Positions 15,401 to 21,110 of a DNA stretch of 21,110 nt are shown in pieces. The notes beneath the pieces were generated by a model that saw only the letters and a program-made list of their open reading frames with translations, had not been told where the DNA came from and did not search any database. A program made the position numbers and the translations under genes. The DNA comes from JACRBK01 sp964427955 (GTDB taxonomy: Bacteria; Chloroflexota; Anaerolineae; Aggregatilineales; Aggregatilineaceae). The stretch covers positions 1-21,110 of the forward strand of contig CAYRWY010000045.1 of assembly GCA_964427955.1 (NCBI GenBank). Reading direction: 5' to 3'. Numbering within the stretch: the stretch's first letter is position 1; the number at the start of each line of letters is the position of its first letter.

Positions 15401-15781
15401 GTGGCGAAACAAAAACGGACCGAAGCTCCCCCCGAAACCGATCTGTTGGGCCGCCTGTTCAACGATATGGCGCTGGCGTGGCGGCTGATCTTCGACCGGC
15501 GCGTGAGCGGCACTACCAAGCTGATCCCGCTGGCGATGATCGCCTATATTCTCTCGCCGCTCGACCTGGTCCCCGACGTGCTGCTGCCGTTTGGCGTGGT
15601 GGACGACCTCAGCGCGCTGGTGATCGGGCTGCAACTGTTCCTGCACAGCGCGCCGCCGGGCGTGGTGGACGAGTACCGCCAGCGTCGCAAGCGCAAACGC
15701 GGCCAGATCAGCGACGCGGTCGATCCCGGATCGCAGATCATCGAGGGCGAATATGAAGTGAAGGATCGCCGCGATCCATGA
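15401..15781 (+). CDS. DUF1232 (YkvA-like) small membrane protein
   Basis: 126 residues. The core VSGTTKLIPLAMIAYILSPL plus DLVPDVLLPFGVVDDL (about 35-70) is the DUF1232 signature, with the conserved SPLDLVPD and DD motifs and one or two hydrophobic helices. A basic RRKRKRG patch and a polar tail follow. The molecular function of this family is not established. The start is GTG at 15401, preceded by AGGAGGTG overlapping the end of the MFS gene. Its stop overlaps the next gene by 4 bp (ATGA), implying translational coupling. Confidence 0.88.
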   Translation: MAKQKRTEAPPETDLLGRLFNDMALAWRLIFDRRVSGTTKLIPLAMIAYILSPLDLVPDVLLPFGVVDDLSALVIGLQLFLHSAPPGVVDEYRQRRKRKRGQISDAVDPGSQIIEGEYEVKDRRDP

Positions 15782-16353
15782 CGCTGTACCTGATCCGTCA
15801 CCCGCACACCCAGCCCGATCCGGCGCGGCCCGCTTCCCAGTGGGGCTTGAGCGAGCGCGGCCAGGCCCAGGTGCGGGCGTTGGTCGATCTGCCGCTGTGG
15901 TCCGGCGTGACCGCCGTCTACACCAGCGAGGAATATAAAACGACCATGGTCGGCGAAGCCGTCCGGGCGGCGCACGGCATCCCGTTCACGCCGCTGATCG
16001 ATCTGGGCGAGGCGCAGCGGGATCGCTGGCTGGAGGCGGACGCCTTCGAGGTGGCACAGCAGGCGTTTTTCGCCCGGCCCGACGTTCCCCCGGTGCCGGA
16101 TTGGGAGTCCGCCGACGCGGCCCAGGGACGTTTTGTCGCGGCGATGGAGCGCGTACTTCGCCAACACCCGGCGGGCGAGTCGCTGGCCGTGGTCTCGCAC
16201 GCCACCGTGCTGACGCTCTACACCGCCCACCTGGCGGGCGAAGCGCCTACGGTCGAGCGGTGGCGCGCGATCGGATTCATGGCGATCATGGCGGTCGAAC
16301 GGGCCACGCTGCGCCCGCTCACGCCGTTTTTGACTGGATTGTCCTCCCTGTGA
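15778..16353 (+). CDS. Histidine phosphatase (phosphoglycerate mutase-like) family protein
   Basis: 191 residues. The catalytic RHP motif is YLIRHPHT with Arg7 and His8, the residue phosphorylated during catalysis. The second histidine is His141 in VVSHATV, and Glu78 in LGEAQRD is a likely proton donor. The usual SxxxRAxxTA segment reads SEEYKTTMVGEA, so Lys55 may replace the conserved arginine. Family members dephosphorylate metabolites such as phospho-sugars, phosphoserine or cobalamin-pathway intermediates; the substrate here is unknown. It overlaps the DUF1232 gene by ATGA and the next gene by GTGA, so it is part of a tightly coupled operon. Confidence 0.9.
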   Translation: MTLYLIRHPHTQPDPARPASQWGLSERGQAQVRALVDLPLWSGVTAVYTSEEYKTTMVGEAVRAAHGIPFTPLIDLGEAQRDRWLEADAFEVAQQAFFARPDVPPVPDWESADAAQGRFVAAMERVLRQHPAGESLAVVSHATVLTLYTAHLAGEAPTVERWRAIGFMAIMAVERATLRPLTPFLTGLSSL

Positions 16354-16856
16354 AGATTGGCATTCTCTCCGACACGCACAACCGCGAGCACAACGTCGAG
16401 ATCGCGCTGGCAGCCTTCCGTGAGCGCGGGATCGCGACCCTGATCCACTGCGGCGACGTCACGTCCGCCGAGACGGTGCTGTTGTTCGCCGGGTGGGAGG
16501 TGACCTTCGTGCTGGGGAACGGCGATCTGAACCGCAGCGACTTGATCGCGGCGACCCGGATGATCGGCGTGCCGCCGCCCCTGCCGACGTGCAGCGTCGA
16601 GATCGACGGTCACCGCATCGGCGTGACGCACGGCCACGATTACCGCCTCCTGTCCGGCCTGGTGTCGAGCGGCAGGTACGCCACTGTGTGCCACGGCCAC
16701 ACCCATCGCCGCCGCAACGAATGGCGCGACGGCTATCAGGTACGGCTGATCAACCCCGGCGCGCTGGGCGGATCGAAGTACGAAACACGCTCGGTGGCCC
16801 TGCTCGATGTCGAAAACGGCGCAGTAGAATTTGTCGAGTTTCCAGAGATGTTCTAA
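16350..16856 (+). CDS. YfcE/MJ0936-type metallophosphoesterase
   Basis: 168 residues, typical for the compact YfcE family of phosphodiesterases. Metal ligands appear in order: Asp8 and His10 (ILSDTHN), Asp36 (IHCGDVTS), Asn57 (LGNGDLNR), His94 (GVTHGHD), and His115/His117 in CHGHTHRRR. These define a binuclear Mn/Ni-type site acting on phosphodiester bonds; the natural substrate is often unknown. The start is GTG 16350, overlapping the upstream stop as GTGA and giving MKIGILSDTHN, a perfect family N-terminus. A longer in-frame extension to 16101 covers the phosphatase gene in another frame and is not real. Confidence 0.92.
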   Translation: MKIGILSDTHNREHNVEIALAAFRERGIATLIHCGDVTSAETVLLFAGWEVTFVLGNGDLNRSDLIAATRMIGVPPPLPTCSVEIDGHRIGVTHGHDYRLLSGLVSSGRYATVCHGHTHRRRNEWRDGYQVRLINPGALGGSKYETRSVALLDVENGAVEFVEFPEMF

Positions 16857-16903
16857 AACTAACAGGGATTCAGGGCGCTGTTTATGAAAGAACCAACCTA
16901 GTC

Positions 16904-17974
16904 ATGTCCTTAGACCTCAACAATCTTCTACAACAACTGAGTGAAACTGCCGCCCCATCGGGGCACGAGGGTCCGGCGCGCCAGGTGATTCGCGGCGCGT
17001 GGGAAGGGCTGGCCGACGAATTCCACACGGACGGCCTGGGCAGCCTGATCGCGATCAAACACGGGACCGGGCCGCAGCCGCGCCGCAAGATCATGCTGTG
17101 CGCGCACATGGACGAGATCGGCCTGATCGTGGCCGAAGTCCGGGGCGCCTTCATCCGCACCGAGCCGCTGGGCGGGGTCGATTACCGCGGGCTGCTCAGC
17201 CAACCCGTGCTGGTGCATGGCCGCCGGACGCTCAAGGGCCTCTTTGGGGCCGCGCCGCCGCACATGGCGCTGGATCGCAAAAAATATCCTGGCGCGGGCG
17301 AATTGTGGGTGGACGTCGGGCTGCCTCCTGAGGAAGTCTCCGCGCTGGTGCGGATCGGCGACGTGATCACCTTCGACACGGCGTTCACCGCCTTGAAGGG
17401 CGAGCGCGTGTCCGGAAAGTCGCTCGACAACCGCGCTTCGGTGGCTGCTCTGACACTCTGCCTGGACGAACTCGCCCACCACTATCATGCCTGGGACGTG
17501 GTCGCCGTCGCGGCAGTGCAGGAAGAAGTCGGGATGAATGGGGCGGCGACGGCGGCCTACCAGGTTCAGCCGGACCTCGCCATCGCCATCGACGGCACGT
17601 TTGGCACCCAGCGCGGCGTCGATGAAGACGAGGGTTATGCCCTGGGCAGCGGGCCGACGATCAGCCGCGGGCCTAACTTCCATCCCCTGCTGGTCCAGGT
17701 CTTCCGCGATCTGGCCAAAGAGTTGGACATCAAACTGCCCGTCGAAGCCCTGCCGGGCGACAGCGGCACCGACGCCTGGCTGATCCAGGTCAGCCGCGCA
17801 GGCGTGCCGGTCCTGCTGCTGAGCATTCCCATTCGCAACATGCATTCGCCGGTAGAAGTGGCAGACCTGCGCGACATCAAACGCACCGGGCGGCTGCTGG
17901 CGGCTTTTGTGGCCGGGCTGGAACCGGATTTCTTAGGCCGGATCGCCTGGCCGGAACTGGACGGCAAGGCATGA
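16904..17974 (+). CDS. M42-family aminopeptidase 1 (TET-type)
   Basis: 356 residues. The expected dinuclear metal site is complete: His68 (CAHMDEIG), Asp175 (KSLDNR), Glu207-Glu208 (VQEEVG, catalytic base and ligand), Asp230 (AIDGTFG) and His314 (RNMHSPVE). Residues about 85-170 form the inserted PDZ-like dimerisation domain of M42 enzymes, which assemble into hollow tetrahedral dodecamers and trim peptides in the cytoplasm. It is the most divergent of the three copies, reading LDNR where the others have DDR and GDSGTDAW late in the protein. ATG 16904 gives the normal N-terminus; its ribosome site is weak. The next M42 gene overlaps by ATGA. Confidence 0.94.
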   Translation: MSLDLNNLLQQLSETAAPSGHEGPARQVIRGAWEGLADEFHTDGLGSLIAIKHGTGPQPRRKIMLCAHMDEIGLIVAEVRGAFIRTEPLGGVDYRGLLSQPVLVHGRRTLKGLFGAAPPHMALDRKKYPGAGELWVDVGLPPEEVSALVRIGDVITFDTAFTALKGERVSGKSLDNRASVAALTLCLDELAHHYHAWDVVAVAAVQEEVGMNGAATAAYQVQPDLAIAIDGTFGTQRGVDEDEGYALGSGPTISRGPNFHPLLVQVFRDLAKELDIKLPVEALPGDSGTDAWLIQVSRAGVPVLLLSIPIRNMHSPVEVADLRDIKRTGRLLAAFVAGLEPDFLGRIAWPELDGKA

Positions 17975-19011
17975 CGATCAAACTGCTGCGCGAATTGTGC
18001 GAGGCGATTGGCGTTTCCGGCGACGAAGGCGACATCCGCCGCCTGATCATCAAGCATATCCGCGATCATGTCGAAGACCTCCAGATCGACGCGATGGGCA
18101 ACCTGCTGGCGATCAAGCGCGGTACCGGCGCGTCCTCGCTGCGCGTGATGGCGGCGGCGCACATGGACGAAGTCGGCCTGATGGTGCTGGGCTTCGACAG
18201 CGACGGCGCGATCCGCTTCCACGAAGTGGGCGGCATCGACGACCGGATTCTGCCGGGGACGCGCGTGTTGGTCGGCAAGGACCGGATTCCCGGCGTCGTG
18301 TCGTGGGTCCCGATCCATTTGAACAAGAGCGAAGAAACGGTGTCGATGGATCGCCTGCGGATCGACGTCGGCGCGAACAGCAAAGATGGCGCGCAAAACG
18401 GGATCGAGCGCGGCGACCTGATCGCGTTCGACAGCCGGTTGGAAGAACTGGGGCCGACGGTGCGCGGCAAAGCCTTCGACGACCGGGCCGGGTGTGCCTC
18501 GCTGATCAAACTGATCCAGGGCGAGCCATTCCCGTTCGACCTGTGCGTGGCCTTCACTGTGCAAGAAGAGGTCGGCCTCCGAGGGGCTAAGGTCGCCGCG
18601 CAGCATTTCGCGCCGGAGGTTGCCTTCGTGCTGGAAAGCACGGCCTGCCACGATCTGCCGCAGGACCCGCTGGAACCGGATCAGACGACGATCACGCGGC
18701 TGGGCGGTGGCCCGGCCATCACCGTGATGGATCGCTCGATGATCAGCGCGCCGCGCCTGGTGCAGCATCTCGTCCGGGTGGCGGATCAGCACGGCATCCC
18801 GCACCAGTTCCGCTCGCCGCAGCACGCCGGGGGCACGGACGCGGGGGCGATCCACAAGACCGGGATCGGCGTGCCGAGCGTGGTGATCGCCAACCCGTGC
18901 CGCTATCTGCACGGCCCGCACCTGATCATGAACGTCTCTGACTGGGAAAACCAAAGCCGCCTGGTGCGCGCCGCCTGGCTGGCACTGACGCCGGAGATCG
19001 TGGGCCGGTAA
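17971..19011 (+). CDS. M42-family aminopeptidase 2 (FrvX/YsdC-like)
   Basis: 346 residues. Metal-site residues are His64 (AAHMDEVG), Asp170 (KAFDDR), Glu199-Glu200 (VQEEVG), Glu222 (VLESTACHD) and His314 (RYLHGP). Glu instead of Asp at the fifth position is known in FrvX/YsdC-type members, as I recall, so activity is expected. The central part has the usual dimerisation insert. The GGTDAGAIH loop is a common M42 feature near the active site. Its start overlaps the stop of the first M42 gene (ATGA), so the two are probably made in matched amounts. It most likely removes N-terminal residues from short peptides; specificity cannot be read from sequence. Confidence 0.95.
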   Translation: MTIKLLRELCEAIGVSGDEGDIRRLIIKHIRDHVEDLQIDAMGNLLAIKRGTGASSLRVMAAAHMDEVGLMVLGFDSDGAIRFHEVGGIDDRILPGTRVLVGKDRIPGVVSWVPIHLNKSEETVSMDRLRIDVGANSKDGAQNGIERGDLIAFDSRLEELGPTVRGKAFDDRAGCASLIKLIQGEPFPFDLCVAFTVQEEVGLRGAKVAAQHFAPEVAFVLESTACHDLPQDPLEPDQTTITRLGGGPAITVMDRSMISAPRLVQHLVRVADQHGIPHQFRSPQHAGGTDAGAIHKTGIGVPSVVIANPCRYLHGPHLIMNVSDWENQSRLVRAAWLALTPEIVGR

Positions 19012-19037
19012 TCCTTATCAAGTGAGGTGATTATTTC

Positions 19038-20036
19038 GTGGAAACACTCATCAAAACTTTAGCCGAAGCCTGGGGGCCGTCCGGCTTTGAACACCACGTC
19101 CGGGACCTGATCCAGGCCGAAATCGCCCCGCTGGCCGACGAACTCACCATCGATCCGCTGGGCAACCTGATCTGCCGCGTCGGAAACGGCCCGCAGCGGG
19201 TGATGGTGGCCGCGCACATGGACGAGATCGGCCTGATGGTCAGCCACATCGACCGCCAGGGCTACGCGCGTTTCGCCCCGATCGGGACGTTGTTCCCGGC
19301 GACGCTGCTGGGTGCGCACGTCCGCTTCGAAAACGGCGTGATCGGGACCATCGGCGTCGAGCACCAGTACAGCAAGCGCCGCGATCTGCCCGATACCGGC
19401 GGCTTTTATCTCGATCTCAGCCGGAACGGGAAGGAAAACGCCGACGTGCAGGTGGGCGATCCGGGCGCGTTCGTGGGCGAGGTGGTCTGGCGCGGCGCGC
19501 GCGTGATCGGCAAGAGCCTGGACGACCGGCTGGGCTGCGCGATCCTGATCGAGACGCTGCGCCAGATCAAAGCGGCGGGATCGCCTCATACCGTGTATGC
19601 CGTCTTCACCGTGCAGGAAGAAGTCGGATCGCGGGGCGCCGGGCCGGCTGCCTATGGAATCACGCCGGACCTGGGGATCGTGGTGGACGTGGTCTCGCCG
19701 GGGGACGTGCCGCACGGCAAGCCGACCGCGATCACGCTGGGTGGGGGAGCGGCGATCAAAGCCCGCGATACCGGACTGATCGTCCCCGCCGCCGTCAAGG
19801 ACCTCTTGATCCAGCGTGCGGAAGCGGCGCGCATCCCGTATCAGATGGAAGTCATGGAGGGGGCGAGCACAGATGGCCGGGCGATCCAGATCGCGCGGGC
19901 CGGGGTGCCGACCGGGGCCGTCTCGATCCCGGTGCGCTATACGCACACCCGCGGCGAAACCGCCGACTGGGGCGACATTCAGGCCGTGATCGCGCTGCTG
20001 GTCGCGGTGTTGACGCAGGACCTCGCCGGGCTGTAA
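19038..20036 (+). CDS. M42-family aminopeptidase 3
   Basis: 332 residues. The metal site is complete: His60 (AAHMDEIG), Asp162 (KSLDDR), Glu194-Glu195 (VQEEVG), Asp217 (VVDVVSPGD) and His303 (PVRYTHTRGE). The GASTDGRAIQ loop corresponds to GGTDAGAIH in the second copy. The start is GTG 19038 with TGAGGTGA about 9 nt upstream, 26 bp after the previous gene. It is closest to canonical TET aminopeptidases. It is the last gene of the run and is followed by an intrinsic terminator. Together the three copies suggest complementary peptide-trimming specificities or mixed oligomers. Confidence 0.95.
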   Translation: METLIKTLAEAWGPSGFEHHVRDLIQAEIAPLADELTIDPLGNLICRVGNGPQRVMVAAHMDEIGLMVSHIDRQGYARFAPIGTLFPATLLGAHVRFENGVIGTIGVEHQYSKRRDLPDTGGFYLDLSRNGKENADVQVGDPGAFVGEVVWRGARVIGKSLDDRLGCAILIETLRQIKAAGSPHTVYAVFTVQEEVGSRGAGPAAYGITPDLGIVVDVVSPGDVPHGKPTAITLGGGAAIKARDTGLIVPAAVKDLLIQRAEAARIPYQMEVMEGASTDGRAIQIARAGVPTGAVSIPVRYTHTRGETADWGDIQAVIALLVAVLTQDLAGL

Positions 20037-20068
20037 ACCCTTCATCACCCGAACTTTACTTTTTTCAC

Positions 20069-20092
20069 AAGTGGTCTATGGACCACTTTTTT
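20069..20092 (+). terminator. Intrinsic terminator after the M42 cluster
   Basis: AAGTGGTC (20069-20076), loop TATG, and GACCACTT (20081-20088) form a perfect 8-bp stem. The T-run 20087-20092 follows directly. It closes the transcript ending with the third M42 gene. Confidence 0.92.
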
Positions 20093-20143
20093 GTTGCCCG
20101 AATACCGCTGTTGGAAAATTGATAGGTTTTTAATCGCACTTAA

Positions 20144-20164
20144 ATTCCGGAATCGTACTATAAT
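20144..20164 (+). promoter_or_regulatory. Consensus -10 box with an upstream palindrome
   Basis: TATAAT at 20159-20164 lies 54 bp before the downstream ATG. No good -35 is seen at normal spacing. The perfect 10-bp palindrome ATTCCGGAAT (20144-20153) lies between the expected -35 and -10 positions, where a regulator could bind and either replace the -35 contact or block it. Confidence 0.55.
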
Positions 20165-20217
20165 GTAGTAAGAGGGTTAGGCCTGGGGAAGATCGGCCCA
20201 GGCGGGGGAGGCACGTC

Positions 20218-21006
20218 ATGTCAAATATCGTGATCGTGAAAAATGCGGCTGACCAGTGTGCCACCTATGCCGATGCGTTGGCGGATGCCGGACACGAGGT
20301 CAAGATCATCCGGTCCGATATTGAGGCGATGGACTTCCTGGTCCGGCAGCGCAAAGCCCCGGATGTCGTGATTCTGGATATGCGGTGGCCGGGCAGCGCC
20401 GAAATGGTGGTGATGGGCGCCGTCCGCTCGCTCTCGCACCTGGCGCATACCAAGCTGCTCATCATCCGGCAGAACGCGGCCAGCGCCGCGCCCGAAGGTC
20501 CGGCCTGGACCGCCCAGTTATTCCTGTCTGCCCCGGTCACGTCCGACGAGATCAGCCGCGCGGTTCGTGCGCTGACCTCCCACGTGTTTCCCGCGGGTCC
20601 GGCGGCGGTGGAACAGGCCACGCGCGTCTGGTGGGAAGGTGCCGAAGCCGTCTTCATTCGCTGGACGGATCAGGCCCTGGTGTTGGCCTGGCCGGATGCG
20701 ACCGATACTGCCGTCAAAATTCCCCGTGGGGCGGTGCTCCGCTTGATGAACAAAGGCGTGCTGCACGTCGATGGGGCGATGCCCACCTGGGTGCCCCTGA
20801 CGCGCGTCGAATTCACCGAAACGGAACCTAAAACTGTCCCTGCCGAAAAAGCACCGGCGGCGGTCCCGGTTGAGCCGGTGAAAGTGGAGGCCCGCCCGGC
20901 GAAGTCCCCCGACAAGTTGAACGCCGTCGCCCGGTTGATCCGCAAGCTGACCGGCGGTGGTCCCGCGCGCCCGGTGGAGCCGTCGCACGCCGCGCCCGGT
21001 TCGTGA
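20218..21006 (+). CDS. Protein with degenerate response-regulator receiver domain
   Basis: 262 residues. Residues 1-115 follow the receiver fold: IVIVKNAADQC as strand 1, VVILDMRWPG with Asp54 at the phosphoacceptor site, and AQLFLSAPVTSDEISRAVRAL as the last strand and helix. The acidic pair after strand 1 is replaced by KN, and the conserved Lys before Pro is missing, so normal phosphorylation is doubtful. Residues about 120-205 are an unrecognised domain with tryptophans (VWWEGAEAVFIRWTDQALVL). A Pro/Ala-rich linker and a basic helix (LNAVARLIRKL) end the protein. GGGAGG lies 7 nt before the ATG. It stands alone between two terminators. Its role is unknown; a phosphorylation-independent signalling or scaffold protein is plausible. 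Confidence 0.85.
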   Translation: MSNIVIVKNAADQCATYADALADAGHEVKIIRSDIEAMDFLVRQRKAPDVVILDMRWPGSAEMVVMGAVRSLSHLAHTKLLIIRQNAASAAPEGPAWTAQLFLSAPVTSDEISRAVRALTSHVFPAGPAAVEQATRVWWEGAEAVFIRWTDQALVLAWPDATDTAVKIPRGAVLRLMNKGVLHVDGAMPTWVPLTRVEFTETEPKTVPAEKAPAAVPVEPVKVEARPAKSPDKLNAVARLIRKLTGGGPARPVEPSHAAPGS

Positions 21007-21009
21007 GAT

Positions 21010-21053
21010 AAAAAACGAGCCCCTGAAACTGTCAGAGGCTCGCTGTTTTTTTT
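21010..21053. terminator. Bidirectional intrinsic terminator
   Basis: CGAGCC (21016-21021) pairs with GGCTCG (21037-21042), with inner CTGA/TCAG pairing. An A-run (21010-21015) precedes it and an 8-T run (21046-21053) follows, so it can terminate the receiver-like gene and the convergent gene entering from the right. Confidence 0.9.
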
Positions 21054-21061
21054 GCCGCGCC

Positions 21062-21110
21062 TTACTTCAATTCCAGCGCCTTCGTCTTGACATTCTCCAG
21101 CGCGTAGCTC
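21062..21110 (-). CDS. C-terminal end of a convergent gene (partial)
   Basis: Fifteen codons read into the window on the minus strand, ending SYALENVKTKALELK and a TAA at 21064-21062. The convergent placement just after a bidirectional terminator supports a real gene end. There is too little sequence to name the product. Confidence 0.6.
   Translation of the reverse strand, partial: SYALENVKTKALELK

Noticed and set aside
16101..16349. N-terminal extension of the metallophosphoesterase
   Set aside because: It overlaps the phosphatase gene in another frame; GTG 16350 gives the exact family N-terminus MKIGILSDTH.
16493..16903. N-terminal extension of the first M42 peptidase
   Set aside because: It reads out of frame over the metallophosphoesterase; M42 proteins begin as at 16904.

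Overview
The window is GC-rich, densely packed bacterial DNA with two 100-N scaffold gaps (7092-7191 and 10612-10711). Gene content and style suggest a Chloroflexota genome, probably an Anaerolineae-like lineage assembled from a metagenome. The pointers are an FtsK with a long disordered linker, paired M42 peptidases, a protease-less PDZ protein, secreted propeller proteins and GGGGAG-type intergenic repeats. This placement is inference; no rRNA or other marker gene is present.

Region 1 (1-4328, minus) is one uninterrupted reading frame that leaves the left edge. It encodes the N-terminal 1442 residues of an FtsK/SpoIIIE-type DNA translocase: about 620 residues of low-complexity sequence, the four-helix FtsK membrane domain (about 620-790), then a second disordered linker with 37-residue tandem repeats. 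The ATPase motor lies outside the window. Because the frame has no stop inside the window, it is easily missed in favour of long but spurious antisense ORFs. A good promoter and a leader hairpin precede it.

Region 2 (4555-7091, plus) holds a TetR-family repressor with a consensus-like promoter and a perfect 16-bp palindrome at its transcription start, followed by a DHA2 (14-TM) MFS drug exporter cut by the first gap.

Region 3 (7192-13156, minus) reads, in transcription order: a secreted beta-propeller protein, an OmpR-type response regulator, the second gap, a sensor histidine kinase, acetolactate decarboxylase and a secreted triple-PDZ protein cut by the first gap. An 11-bp-period direct repeat before the PDZ gene looks like an OmpR/PhoB-type operator, and a 10-bp inverted repeat can mask the decarboxylase Shine-Dalgarno.

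Region 4 (13293-20036, plus) is a long co-directional run: an Est30-like esterase, an MFS transporter, a DUF1232 membrane protein, a histidine phosphatase, a YfcE-type phosphodiesterase and three consecutive M42 aminopeptidases with complete metal sites. Several genes overlap by 4 bp (ATGA/GTGA), and the run ends in a strong intrinsic terminator.

Region 5 (20144-21110) has a protein with a degenerate receiver domain, a bidirectional terminator and the last 15 codons of a convergent gene.

The most unusual items are the FtsK architecture with its repeated GGF-RR motifs on both sides of the membrane domain, the two-component system/PDZ regulatory arrangement, and the tandem M42 triplet. No clearly new defence or mobile system is visible.
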